A stretch of DNA of 64,000 bases from Leptobrachium leishanense (taxonomy: Eukaryota > Chordata > Amphibia > Anura > Megophryidae), in NCBI GenBank assembly GCA_009667805.1, contig CM019071.1:48681593-48745592 (forward strand), written 5' to 3'. Of this stretch, positions 24,777-35,469 are shown in pieces. Position numbers and translations under genes: made by a program. The notes beneath the pieces are model-generated. The model saw nothing but the letters and a program-made list of their open reading frames with translations. It was not told the DNA's origin and searched no databases. Every line of letters begins with the position of its first letter. The first letter of the stretch is position 1.

Positions 24777-24778
<2 letters not shown>

Positions 24779-24799
24779 GTTTCCTTTTCTTGCCCTTAA

Positions 24800-25165
24800 A
24801 TAAGACATATCCTGCTGACAGCCTCTGCGCAAGTGTTTTTACATTTGCTGAAGTTACTCGCTTTTCTCCCTCACCACGCTGCTCCTCTTCGGCTCAGTGG
24901 CTCCGGAAGTCCCTGGCACTTTTCTGTGCAATTTGCCTCTTATGCAACGCTACAGGACTCGCACACAAGTTCCATAGCGCCTGCGCAGAGTGATGGATCG
25001 GAGCTGCACGCGCATGCACAGATCTGATCCATCGCTGCCTCTCTGAGAACGCTCGCTATAGCGATTGGTGTCAGATGGTGACGACAGCTGCTCTTTCTTT
25101 CTTGGCAGCCAAGAAATTCAAAATCTTGGCTCTTTGGGATGTTGGAGGAAACTCCTCCACTTCAA
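24800..25165. repeat. Dispersed CpG-rich repeat, copy 3 (inverted)
   Basis: Reading the minus strand gives the same landmarks as copies 1 and 2: GGAGGAGTTTCCTCC, GCGAGCGTTCTCAGAG, CGATGGATCAGATCTGTGCA, GCTATGGAACTTGTGTGCG and GAGTCC. It lies in NRM intron 3. Confidence 0.75.
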
Positions 25166-26162
25166 CAATTTCACCAGATCAGAGGTGAGACTTTACAAAT
25201 CCTGACCGCTTTGAAAGTGTGAGGTGGTGAGGAGGAGGAGTACAGTGCGCCTTTAAAACATTGATGTATATTTTCAGCTGGTCCAGGTTTCTTCGCCAGA
25301 CAGGTCGGACGGCGATAAATCGCATCTTCTCTGCACGACGAGTGATTAATCGGTTTCAGATTCTGGCATGAGATCACAGCAGCGGATCCTCTTACATTAC
25401 AGGATCTCCAAGCGCAAAAGCAAATAATTACAAATTTTAAAAAAAATTAACAAAATGGCAAGAAAAAAGCCCGAATTCTCCACACAGACCCATCTGAATC
25501 AGTTACTGTGGCGCCCAGGCTGCAAAGGTTAACCTTGGCACCTCACATTTCAGGGCGATAAGCCTCACTTCTCACGGCTGGCTGAGCATAATGGGACATG
25601 TAGTTCTGAATGATTAACTGCACAAGGTTCGTCATTTCAGCCCGAGGGAATTTATGTATCGGGGCAGACATCTGATCGTCAAATCGGGGAGATCAGAAAA
25701 CAAAGACAAACTCTATGTAAAGTAGGAGGATTGTCTGCAAAAAAATAAAAAAGCATTTAGAATTCCCGAAACTAGGTGGGGGGGGGGGGGGTGCGGGGAG
25801 AAAATCAGATTTCATTTTTCATCACCTTCAGTGGAATTTCCAGAAAGCTTATTGTGGGGATAAATATATATAATTATTGATTATTAAAGTCCAGGATTTG
25901 CAGGTCCACAAAATAGGAAAAGAGAAAACTCGTTCTGCAGGAATAAAGGGGATTTAGGGCTTACAGCTGATCCTTGACCTGGCACGAGCGACATACAGCA
26001 TCTAGTGTTAAAAAGTAAATAAAAACACTCCAGAGTATGTGCAGGGCTGAACATATCTATAACAGGTACAGGTTTAACATGGACCACAACTCCAAGCACG
26101 GCAAGGTAAGAGAGCGGCACAACTAACGCCCCCGAGCTACTATGTGGCAGCGGCGCACGCAC
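25166..26162. other. NRM: NRM intron 3 sequence
   Basis: Contains a G run near 25779-25791 and a MITE scrap (GGACATGTAGTTC near 25596). No additional exon was recognised. The minus-strand frame running on from exon 3 is read-through into the intron. Confidence 0.45.
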
Positions 26163-26339
26163 CTGTTTAATGCCCATCAGCTCCGCATAATCGAAGATAA
26201 GAACGACGCTGAATATCAGCAGCCAGGAGACCGTGTGCAGCAGCGCGCATATCAGCGGCAGCAGCGCCGTCCAGTATTCAGAGGAGACGTTCCATAGGTA
26301 CGGGCCGCGCGGGCAGGGCTGCCACAACTGCATCATTAC
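26163..26339 (-). CDS. NRM: Nurim, exon 3
   Basis: 177 bp, 59 codons, phase 0 at both ends. Acceptor CCCTCCAG|GTA, donor AAACAG|GTGCGT. Encodes VMMQLWQPCPRGPYLW, a membrane segment PLICALLHTVSWLLIFSVV and the hallmark FDYAELMGIKQ, nearly identical to mammalian nurim (FDYAELMGLKQ). The preceding intron is 8.1 kb and carries DIRS element A. Confidence 0.96.
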
Positions 26340-26344
26340 CTGGA

Positions 26345-27150
26345 GGGAAAGATGGAACAGAGCAAGTCACGTCGGTGGAAGTCACAACATTTCCATGAAC
26401 GCTCAGTGCGATGCACAACGCGTAAACACTGCGAGATGTGACGGAGTATCCTCGCTGCGCAGGATCCTGATGAAAGTCCCTGCGAGGACTGAAACGTCAA
26501 AAATAGTGAGCCAATAAATATTCTTTTTTTATACAACAAGTCTCCGTGTGGCGGGTTATTGTGGCGACTAATTACCAGCACCGGAGCATAAACAACTGAA
26601 GAAATGGAGTGCTGGATGATAAATCTCTCTCTATTTTCTTTCCTTCATCAAATTGCTACATTTGAAACTTGCCGTCTCAGTGTATTAAAGGGACACTATC
26701 ACTAACAAACTGTAACTAGATTACATGTACATTACAAATAAAAAACACATAAGACACATGATGCTGTCATTTTTCCTTTGAAGTAATTGCATGTAAAAAG
26801 AAAAAAATAAAGTTAGGTTTTTTTATCTCCGTTTCCATTTTGGCGATTATTCCCATGATGCAACATTTACCAAAATCTGTGCGAAAGCTTTACTTTGTGG
26901 CTCTTTATTTAATATACAATATTTAACGGTGAATGAGGTGGAGGAGGGAATGTTTAGATAAGGCTGCAGGGGACTATTGTACTCCAGGCTATGAGATAAG
27001 AGATGGCAGCTGAATGCGAGAAGATAGGGAGCTTAAAAGACTAGTAATCTACCCCCCTCAATGTCCTTTGAATACATCCCACACAATACAATGATGTGAG
27101 TCGGTGACTGACCCGTTCACTCCATTCTATGGCCAAAGCCGCACAGTGAG
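26345..27150. other. NRM: NRM intron 2, left part
   Basis: Gene-free. A TTAAAGGGACACTATC motif near 26684, a type often seen at ends of amphibian MITEs, hints at another element up to about 27100. No matching second end was identified. Confidence 0.4.
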
Positions 27151-27345
27151 GAGCAAGTGATGGAAAGATACAACACAAAATATCACACAATGGATGCACC
27201 CAATGACACATATAGAGGAAAATATTTTCTTAACTAAAACATACAAGAGAAAAACAAAGCACAAATAAAATATCAGTAACAACAAACAAACACAATACGG
27301 ACATGTCATATTTTGATGGTACTGGCCCTTTAATATATAAAAAAA
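27151..27345. repeat. Dispersed repeat, longer copy
   Basis: GCAAGTGATGGAAAGATACA to TACTGGCCCTTTAATATA. Same family as 21771-21915, with a longer AT-rich middle. Confidence 0.6.
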
Positions 27346-27877
27346 GCACATTGAGAGTATAGGACGATCTGGAAGGACCAGATGATCCGTTTTATCTGTT
27401 TTGACAAGGGATAGGCCGGAGATTGTTTTCTTTTTGTTGTTTCCACTAAAATCAGGTATTAAGATAAGAAACACAATACAATCAAGGGACACGGCCAACA
27501 TACACAGGAGGGACAGGCTTTAGCAATCACGGGCGATCAGGTGAAGAGTAGACCTGAGATGAGGAGAGGGGGGTGTTATGGGCCGTCACCGCACTTGCAG
27601 AAAAACGTGCTGGGTTTATCATACTGGAAGATGCTTGCTCGCCATTAAAGGGTCATCCCAAAGAAGAAAAAAAACACAAAAAAAAACATTTGTTTCGAGA
27701 GGGGCTGTCTGTACCAAGGAAGGGTGTTCTCCAACCTCTGTAAAGGGGTTTAAAAAAAAAAAAAAAACACACGCACTATGGGTGGCACACGGCCAATATG
27801 CTTTCAAGTCCGCTGTTCTGTCGAATAATGCCAGAAACTCTCTGCGCATGCGCCGGTGCCGCTACCAGCTAGAATCA
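27346..27877. other. NRM intron 2 flank of DIRS A, interrupted palindromic repeat
   Basis: The last 70 bp (AATAATGCCAGAAACTCTCT, GCGCATGCGCCGGTGCCGCT, ACCAGCTAGAATC) reappear inverted at about 33886-33956 on the far side of DIRS A. DIRS A therefore seems to have inserted into an older palindromic element whose two arms now flank it. Confidence 0.5.
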
Positions 27878-28100
27878 CAAAATTTTCCTATTCCATAACG
27901 GAAAGTTTAGATTTTAATAAGGACACGGAGGCGAGTATTTGCTGTTCTCTCTTATCTGCCCCCACAGCAGCGAAGAAACTTTATTGAAAATAACAGAAAA
28001 CAAGTAGTCCTCCCTTCCCCAACGTGGGGAGGGAGACCTAGCTCCCCAGATCCTCCCCATCCAGTCCATAAGCAACTCCCCCGGAAGCAGCCCCTCCTCT
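27878..28100. repeat. DIRS A inverted terminal repeat (3' side)
   Basis: Pairs with 33546-33734: AGCAGCGAAGAAACTTTATTG, CAAGTAGTCCTCCCTTCCCC, AACGTGGGG and GTCCATAAGCAACTCCC are shared in inverse. The outermost 35-60 bp differ between the two ends, the usual DIRS asymmetry that the ICR compensates for. Confidence 0.92.
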
Positions 28101-28304
28101 TTCGAAGCCGCGACATGAAAACGGTGGGAGACTCAGAAGCAGAACCGGAGTAGGAGATCGGGAACTCAGAAGGCTGAAAGACACAAAAGGATATGAAGGA
28201 ACAGTGAGAAACTAATCTGATAAAATGAAGGGAGCCCTGGCAGCCGCCGAAACAGTCCATCCCATTCCTGGAGAGATGCGGAATCCAATCAAGAAACCAG
28301 GTGG

Positions 28305-28415
28305 GGTAGGTTGGGAAATACTCGCCTTCGTGTCCTTATTAAAATCTAAACTTTCCGTTACGGAATAGGAAAAATGTTGTGATTTTAAGGCAGGACCCGG
28401 AGGCTTCGTATTTGC
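28305..28415. repeat. DIRS A internal complementary region
   Basis: AAATACTCGCCTTCGTGTCC, TTATTAAAATCTAAACTTTC, CGTTACGGAATAGG is the inverse of the left outer end. TGATTTTAAGGCAGGACCCG, GAGGC is the inverse of the right outer end. Their adjacency gives the end-to-end junction expected from a circular intermediate. Confidence 0.92.
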
Positions 28416-29310
28416 TAGTTCCAAGCGGAACAGGAACCGCATCCGACCAATGGACAACGGGCTTGAAATAGAAGGTACGAAACGTGGACTCGCTAGACCA
28501 GTGAGCGGCACGTAAGATGTCCTCCAGTCGACAGCCCATCGAGGCCGCTTTTGAGGCGGAGGCACTGCTGACAGAATGGGCCCCGAAAGCTGACACATCC
28601 ACCCCGGCCTGCGCCATAAGCCATCGCATCCAACGAACCAAAGTGGGAGAGGAGACCGGTTTATGAGGAGAGCGAAAAGATATAAAGAGATCTGAAACCG
28701 GTAGAACCCTGATGGAGTTGGAGTACGAATCGCGTACTCCCGGAGACACGAAACCGGACAGAGACGGGGACGGGGGTGAGACCTGAAAAATACCGAAGTC
28801 AGGGATGTCTTGGTGCGACGTGAAATATCAAAGCGTACACCTTCGGGAACATAAGAACGGGCACCGAAGTCCAGCGCCCGAACGTCTGACACGTTTGCAG
28901 GCCACTAAACAGAAAAGCATAAGGAGTTTAGCCGAGAGGGCCTGCAGTGAGAGAGCTGCATTCTCAGGCCAGCGATCCAGGAAGGAGAGGACCCGGGACA
29001 CGTCCCATGTACAGGAGTATTTGGGAGCTGGAGGACGGGAGAAGCGCATGCCTCGTAGGAGGCGACAGACCAAAGGATGGGAGCCCGCAGCCACTCCTGA
29101 AAATCCAGAATGGCCGAACGAAGGACATTCACGGTACGATAAGCCTTACCGGAGTCGAAGGCGTGGGTGAGAAAATCCAGGAGAGCTGTCACAGGGGCCC
29201 GAAAAGGGATCTCTATCCCGTTCCAGACACCAGCCAGCCCACCCGTCCCAGGCAGACTTGTAGGCGAGTCGAGTACTTGGGGCCCAGGATTGGAGCAAGA
29301 GGTCTGTAGT
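28339..29310 (-). pseudogene. DIRS A tyrosine recombinase, frameshifted
   Basis: The recombinase would join the circular DNA copy to the target. Its parts are recognisable by match to element B but lie in several frames: SWAPSTRLAYKSAWDGWAGW near 29300, DFLTHAFDSGKAYRTVNVLR near 29150, CRLLRGMRFSRPP with SAKLLMLFCLVACKRV near 28880-29070, DVRALDFGARSYVPEG near 28870, and AGVDVSAFGAHSVSSA then FRTFYFKPV near 28420-28600. The H-x-x-R box reads HSVS, so the conserved Arg is Ser; element B has HSVR. At least three frame changes and this loss make it non-functional. Confidence 0.9.
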
Positions 29311-31252
29311 GCGTTCCGAAAGGCGTGAGCCTGTAGAGGGGTGCCAGAGAGCCACCACGCCAGGAGTTGAAGTCGGTGGGAGGTCACCAGGGGGTGGGGT
29401 TGCTCCTCGTGGTCCAGTAGAAGGTCCGGGGAGGGAGGAAGGAGTCTCGGGACATCTATCGCCATGCTCTGGAGCGTTGGGAACCACGGTTGGTACTTCC
29501 AAAACAGCGTTATCAGGGCCACTGATGCCTCCTGAGCTCGGATTTGTGACAGAGTGCGAGCGATGAGGATGAAAGGTGGGAAGGCGTAGTGGGGGCCTTT
29601 GGACCAATCCTGGAGAAATGCGTCCGTGGCCATGGTGTCCGGATCCGGTCTCCAGCTGAAGAAGTCTTGCAGCTGCGTATTGAGCCTGGAGGCGAACAAG
29701 TCGATCTGGAAAGGCCCCCAAAGCGCGGATAGTGCAGAGAAACTGTGCGGTGACAGTCGCCAGTCTCCTAAGTCCGTAAAGTGCCTGGAGTTCCAATTGG
29801 CCACTTCGTTCGTCAGACCGGAATGAACTGGGCGTGGACCGAAATCCCGAGGGGAAGGCAGAATTCCCAGAGTCGCAGAGCCATGGCTGACAGGTCTGCT
29901 GAGCGAGGGCCTCCCAGGCCGTTGATGTAGCGGACCGCAGGTATGTTGTCCATCCGAAGTACGACCGAGTCCGGAGGGGATCGCCGTGTAAAGCAGCGGA
30001 GTGCGAATAATCCCGCCAGAAGTTCTAGGCAATTGATGTGCCATAACTGTTCCAGGGGGGACCAGCGACCGCCTGTCTCCTGGGAGCCACATCTCACACC
30101 CCAGCCCAGTCTGCTGGCGTCCGAGTCGATGGTCATCGTGGGAGGAGGAGGTACCAGGGAACGACCGTTCCAGGCGACTATGTTGTCGATCCACCATAGG
30201 AGATCCGATCTGGCGTCCTCCGTCAGCGTCACAGAGTCCGTATAGTCGAGGCCCGCCCGGAGTGAACGGGCCTTCAATCGCTGGAGGGCCCTGTAGTGTA
30301 GCGGGCCTGGGTGAATCGCCATGCGGGTCGCCGCTAGGAGACCTACCGTACGGGCCAAGGAGCAGAGGGGGAAGGTCTTCTTCCTGAGCAGCATCCTCGC
30401 CTCTTTCCTGATCGAGGAGATCTTTGACAGTGGAAGGCTGAGGTTCATGAGTTCGGAATCCACCACGAAGCCCAGAAATTCTATTGAGCGAGTGGAAGTG
30501 AGAATCGATTTCTCTGGATTGAGAAGAAACCCTAGTTCCTGGAGTAGAGAAATAGTGTCGTGTAGATGGGCCCGAAGGGTGTGAGGTGACTGGGACATGA
30601 GAAGAACGTCGTCCAGGTAGATCACCAAGCGGACTCCCCGAGCGCAGAGGGAAGAGACCACGGGCTGGAGTAGTTTGGTGAAGCACCGTGGGGCGGACGA
30701 CAGTCCGAAGGGGAGGCAGGTGAACCTCCATAGTTTGCCGTTCCAAGGGAATTGTAGGAGGTCCCGTTGGGATTCCATTACGGGAACGGAGAGGTAGGCA
30801 TCTTTGAGGTAGAGTTTGACCATCCAATCTCCCAGAAGGAGCATGTCTTTTAACGTGGGGATGCCCTCCATTTTGAAATGGCGGTAAAGGACCCAATCGT
30901 TGAGGGAGCGAAGATTGATCACCAGACGGAAACCCCCGCCTTTCTTTGACACCAAGAAAAGGGAGCTGATGAAACCCGCTGGATGGGGGAAAGCGGGTTC
31001 TATGGCCCTTTTGTGTTTGAAGTCTGCCACCTCGGAATGAATGAGTGCCCGAAGAGCATCTGCGAACCGAGGAGGGTGGGGGAACCGCAGAGTTCTATCT
31101 GGTAGCCCATTACGGTGGAGAGGACCCACGGGTCCGACGTGAGGGAAGCCCACCTTGGGAGGAATTGAGTGAGGCGGCCGCCCACAGCAACTAGGGACGA
31201 AGGGATAATATAAAATTGGTCTTACCTTGTCCTTGTGGGACGGGAGGACCAC
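29150..31252 (-). pseudogene. DIRS A reverse transcriptase-RNase H
   Basis: One frame (29813-31252) covers RT and RNase H: FLVSKKGGGFRLVINLRSLN, RHFKMEGIPTLKDML, LYLKDAYLSVPV, FPWNGKLWRFTCLPFGLSSA, VIYLDDVLLMSQ, then RNase H-like TIDSDASRLGWGVRC and NCLELLAGLFALRCF. Motif A reads KLYLKDAY where element B has KLDLKDAY, so a catalytic Asp is Tyr. The YLDD box is intact. After FIPV the frame shifts by -1 (CCGGTCTG looks like a lost G), and the C-terminal domain continues in the neighbouring frame: NEVANWNSRHF, WGPFQIDLFASRLN, FFSWRPDPD, DAFLQDW and YAFPPFILI. Confidence 0.93.
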
Positions 31253-33161
31253 CTCTGTATCCGCGGGCTCGCCAAGCTCGTGACCTCGATGGGTAGAAGG
31301 AGCCGGAACCCACTGGAACCAACGGTGGGCTGAGTGTTGGAAGCGGAGCCTCTAGCGATGCGGGAATTATTAGCGCCCGCTCGGCCGACAGGGCGACCCC
31401 TGAACCTGCCGGCCCTGCCAAAAACGCAGTTAGGTGAGAATATGCGTTTTAGGCTAGGGTCAGACTGAGGCAGTGCGAACGCGCGTTCTGGCGCACATAA
31501 TCACGGCCGCACTAGCAGCAGATGACAGGCAATGACGGCCAATATACGACGTACGGTCGCACAAGTCCGGCCGCGCAACGCAAGTGGAAAATGAACGCAT
31601 TTTTTCGAGAACGTTAAACCGCTGGTACTGACGTACAGAGTGCGCTGCGGCCGCATAGCAGCGTGTGTGCGTGATTAGGAGACGTCAGACGCTGCTAGTG
31701 TGCGGCCAACATAACGTTCAAACAGCCGGATTTCCCTAGACTTCTTTTTACCCCATCGTCATGAAATACGTCCAGAATTGCGCATCGTCTGACCACTTAA
31801 GCGTATTCCGTGAAAAAATGCGTGCGCACGCATCGACGTACATTTTGACGGTGGCCGCAGAAAATGCGCTCATCTGTCCCTAGCCTTAGAGATGCCTCCG
31901 ACTTGTCAATTGAGTTAAATGCTTGAGTGTATTCACCCATGTCCTTAAGAAAGGGTTTCCCGAAAAGGAAGCCCTGGGCGGAGGCACCTAGGTCATTGGT
32001 GGCTAGGTGCAGCATCTCCGTGTCTATTTTGAGCAGGATGCTCTTACGTCGCTCGCTTGAGAGAGCTGCATTGGCGTTGCCCAATAAGCATAATGACCGT
32101 TTGACCCATTCTGTGATATCGTAAGGGTCCATCTGTGTTCCAGCAGTCTTGGCCTCCTGCCAGTTGGAAGAGCTTTATCAGGGGGCCAGCTGTGTCCAGG
32201 AGACGGTCCTGGCAGCCTTTAATGGCAAATTCAATGCCTCTTTTGGGGTTCCAGCCATGTTTAGACACGATTTTTTGGAAGCTGACGTCCACATTGGGGG
32301 TCAGACAGGATTTACCGTCAGTAACCGGGCGAGGACATTCTAATTTCATTTTGGCCCTGTCCTCTTTAGTCATAGTGCGCCTGATGTGCGAGTCGACCCA
32401 TTGCTCCACATGTGGAGACGCATACCAGACTGTGGAGTTAGGGCGAGCAATAGCCTCAGGCTCGAAGAGGGGATTGCCCTGCGGATCGTACACCACCGTA
32501 CCCCGAGATCGGGGCTGGCAAGTGGGTGCGTCCGCATCCAGCAAATCTGAGTCCTCCGGAGCGTGGAGTTCGAGGACTGCTCCCTCAGCCGCCCCTGGAT
32601 CTGCATCGCCCGGATATGAGTCTGAATAGTCAGTGAGGGTGACTGTGGGTTTAGCACGGCAGACTTTTTTAGTCGTTTTAACCTGAGCCCTTTGGGGTAG
32701 GGTGTGCTTTCTGCGCCGTGGTGGCTGGATTAAGCAGTGGTCTGGGGGTGCCAACCCCTCTGCTGCTTGCAGCTGGACTACCCTTGGGAAGTCCAATCTC
32801 GGGTGCACAAAGTGCGGGGCCGAAGCCTAGATTAAGGTCTCCTACAGAGACATCAGGGACCTCTGGAGCCGGATCAACATGGATGGGGGGGGGGGGGGGT
32901 GGAGGAGATGGCCTCCGTAAGGGATTTGTGCCATGATTCAGAGAGGGAAGAGACTGCTGCAGCCACTGCCTGGGAGACGGATGCCTGTAGGGAAGCCTCC
33001 ATGCGGGCGAATCTGGACTCAGCAGAGGGTCTTTTGGATTTTTTATGCCGCTTACGTGCATATAGTTCCGACAGGAGGGAGCTGCGTTCTGAGCCGGGGT
33101 CTGAGGCTGGTACATCCACTGATGAGGGAGTTTCAGCTTGGCTAGGCTTTGACATGGACAT
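31253..33161 (-). pseudogene. DIRS A gag-like ORF1, broken
   Basis: Start ATG at 33161 (MSMSKPSQAETPSS), matching MSLSKHNSHSG in element B. The frame changes at a C/G run (about 32886-32899), continues with TVVYDPQGNPLFEPEAIARP and LECPRPVTDGKSCLTP (32100-32600), changes again near 32100 to WVKRSLCLLGNANAALSSER and GFLFGKPFLKDMGEY, and is cut by the MITE at 31452-31885. After the MITE come GRAGRFRGRPVGRAG and a basic Arg/Gly-rich tail. Function is inferred from position and from the RG-rich tail; DIRS ORF1 is presumed to be the structural protein. Confidence 0.85.
31452..31885 (-). mobile_element. GGCTAGGGTC-family MITE, young copy 2, inside DIRS gag
   Basis: 434 bp with ends GGCTAGGGTCAGACTGAGGC and CATCTGTCCCTAGCC. 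Almost identical to 20484-20919 in inverse. It splits the gag frame between a Glu-Ala-Ser-Leu stretch and the Arg/Gly-rich tail, so it inserted after DIRS A. TTA flanks both ends and may be the target-site duplication. Confidence 0.95.
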
Positions 33162-33545
33162 TTTATAATGTGATCTGCCTGCGGAGCTGAGCGTTGAGTG
33201 TGTGTGTCGCGCTGGTTGAAGTGAGGCACAAAGATGGCGGCCGCTACCTCCCGCGATATCGCGGGCCTGAGGGGGCGTGGCCAATGCCGCGTGTGTAGCG
33301 CTCGTGAGAGTGTGTTATGCAGGGAGGCAGCGACCAGCGCGTGATATTAGCAAAGGGAAAAGACAGAGGGAGAAACCCGAACCCGGCGCCGGCTAACACT
33401 GCCGACGCCAGGAACAGGCGAGTGAGCTAACCGCCGCGGGTATAACCGGGACAGGGAAGCTCTGGGAGCAAAGAAGAGTAAAAAGGATAAATAAAACTGG
33501 AGCTTAAAACTCATCTGTATGCTACCGCCGGGAGCAGCGAAGAAA

Positions 33546-33734
33546 GAGGAGGGTCTGCTTCCGGGGAGTTGCTTATGGACTGGATGGGGAGGATCTGGGG
33601 AGCTAGGTCCCCCTCCCCACGTTGGGGAAGGGAGGACTACTTGTGTCTGTTATTTTCAATAAAGTTTCTTCGCTGCTGTTGGGGCAGATAAGAGAGAACA
33701 GCAAATACTCGCCTCCGGGTCCTGCCTTAAAATC
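33546..33734. repeat. DIRS A inverted terminal repeat (5' side)
   Basis: GGGAGTTGCTTATGGACTG-like sequence through CCCACGTTGGGGAAGGGAGG and AATAAAGTTTCTTCGCTGCT to GCCTCCGGGTCCTGCCTTAA. Partner of 27878-28100. It should carry the element promoter; none was mapped. Confidence 0.9.
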
Positions 33735-33790
33735 CATGACATATGCAAAATTCAGACACGAGAATCGATTTTGTGCACATGATGCTCTGT

Positions 33791-33847
33791 GCATGCTCCA
33801 CTGGAAGGGAATCCCCAGACACCCTTCCCTTCCAGTGGAGCATGTGC
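33791..33847. repeat. Short strong hairpin in NRM intron 2
   Basis: GCATGCTCCACTGGAAGGGA and TCCCTTCCAGTGGAGCATG flank a 16-bp loop. It probably belongs to the palindromic element split by DIRS A. Confidence 0.75.
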
Positions 33848-34440
33848 AGAACGTTGCTTTGCACAATCCGACACTCGTGGCCGATTTTCGCTGGTAGCGG
33901 CACTGGCGCATGCGCAGAGTGTTGCTTGCATTATCCGACACTCTGGCATTATTCGACTGAATACTGGCAGTGAGAAGTAAATCGCCCTTTGCAGGGGTTA
34001 AAACAAGGACATTCCAAAAACCGTGACACTTTACCCTCCTGGTGATGCAGTACTGCCAAATGACCTCTTTTGGAGGAATGTTCCATGCAGTGAGGGCTAG
34101 GATCGGCTGGCAAATACCAGCCACATCCTGGGAGAGAGAGAGATCGCTGCAGGAAAATTGCAAATCTGAGGATTTGCAACAAAAGTTGATTTCATGGTGA
34201 GATTTCTGTGCAAAGACACTAAAAGCAGAGCCCGGGATGCACGTTTTTAACCTGATTTTATTCTCACGGCACCTATAGGCTCTTCACAGCCAAAGCCAAC
34301 GAGAGGAAGGTTCGCTGCAGCGCAGTAAATCGGTTCAGATGTCGCTGCGAAGGCCACCAGAGGACGTGTGAATCCAGGGCTGGTGGCCACGCAGCTTGTG
34401 CATCCATGGTCCTCATATTATTATTATTGAGCCATCATAC
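33848..34440. other. NRM: NRM intron 2, right part
   Basis: Holds the inverted partner of the DIRS A left flank (about 33886-33956) and otherwise no recognised feature. Confidence 0.4.
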
Positions 34441-34640
34441 CTGCAGGGAGAGAGCGGTGCAGAGGATGTAGATGGAGCGCTGGAGGACACCGAAGACACG
34501 TGCGAGTCCTCCCTTCACAGAGGACCAGGCCATGACGCTGTGCTGCAGGACGAAGAGTAAAAGCAGAGCGACGTCTACCCCCAGGGAGTGCAGGATCAGG
34601 GGGTCTCCAAGTGCGTCGCCCCATGACACAGGGGTTCCAT
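34441..34640 (-). CDS. NRM: Nurim, exon 2
   Basis: 200 bp. Acceptor TTTTTCCCTTACAG|AT completes the codon opened by the phase-1 end of exon 1 (G|AT, Asp); the donor CTGCAG|GTATGA leaves phase 0. Encodes DGTPVSWGDALGDPL, a membrane segment DVALLLLFVLQHSVMAW and GVLQRSIYILCTALSLQ, close to the mammalian FVGQHSLMA and GVLQRSLYVACTALALQ segments. Confidence 0.96.
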
Positions 34641-34890
34641 CTGTAAGGGAAAAAGAGACAAGGAGTTACCAGCGGGTCCCCATGTTTATTTATTGACCCC
34701 CAGGAGCCACAAGCAAAGTGGCCCCTGAAAGTAACACAATGCACATCCGCTTCCTCTGCCAGGATTTAAGGGAATAGCTGTAACGTGGATGAAACGGCTC
34801 CCCAGGCAACACATCTACCTGTTCTGCAGGTAACAGAGCAGCGTGACTGCCCGGCATTCACCGATCCTACACAGTGAATAAAACAGGGCT

Positions 34891-35195
34891 CAGCAACCTT
34901 GGACCTGCAAATGTTTAGCAACAATCAGGGTTATTCAGAGAGCGGTGAAAATCAGGAGAATGACTGGAGAATGAAAAATTCTAGGTCAAAATAGCCAAAC
35001 CAGAAACATTCTCCCTTTCATCTCACTTTCCAAAATCGGCTATTTTGACCTAGAATTTTTCATTCTCCTGCTTTTCACCGTCTCTGAATAACCCTGAATA
35101 TCTCCAATGATGCTTAGCCATTCATTAGATTGGCTGAGCATCAAGGGAGATGTAGTTCCAAAACATCTGGACTGGGGCTAAGGTTGCTGACCCCT
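34891..35195. mobile_element. CAGCAACCTTGG MITE with a CAGGGTTATTC MITE nested in it
   Basis: Outer ends CAGCAACCTTGGACCTGC and CTAAGGTTGCTGACC (inverted). Inside, 34926-35096 is a separate hairpin element with ends CAGGGTTATTCAGAGAGCGG and TCTCTGAATAACCCTG and arms AATTCTAGGTCAAAATAGCC / GGCTATTTTGACCTAGAATT. Related full copy at 47130-47304. The whole nest lies in NRM intron 1. Confidence 0.88.
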
Positions 35196-35196
35196 G

Positions 35197-35469
35197 AACT
35201 AAACGCGTTGCATTTGGTGGCAGAAGTGGGATCTTCTCCAAATCTTGTGATTGTTTTAACTGAAATCACCCAAAGAATTACAGGACGCCAATTATAAAAG
35301 CGCCTCCCAGTGTCTGACCATGGCGTTTCAACGAACAGCGCTGAAGGCGGGGCCAGACATCCATTCTCAAGCTTTTTAAGATGAGGCCGTGACCTTTCAG
35401 AACAAGAGCAAAACGTCTTATTTACAGCAAGCCATTTGAACTGCAGAGACCCCCTGCTGTGCAGCTCTG
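35197..35469. other. NRM: NRM intron 1 spacer
   Basis: Nothing recognised. Confidence 0.35.

Larger units (their letters stand above)
27878..33734 (-). mobile_element. DIRS-type YR retrotransposon A (defective)
   Basis: About 5.9 kb including a 434-bp MITE insert. DIRS elements copy themselves through a reverse transcriptase but integrate with a tyrosine recombinase instead of an integrase, and carry inverted terminal repeats plus an internal complementary region (ICR). All parts are visible on the minus strand: inverted terminal repeats at 33546-33734 and 27878-28100, gag, RT-RNase H, recombinase, and an ICR at 28305-28415 matching both outer ends in inverse. Boundaries come from the ICR, which joins the two end sequences. 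The element lies antisense-free, in the same orientation as NRM, inside intron 2. Frameshifts and active-site changes show that it cannot move by itself. Confidence 0.95.

Noticed and set aside
28805..31200. Plus-strand open frames opposite DIRS A
   Set aside because: Shadows of the RT and recombinase frames.
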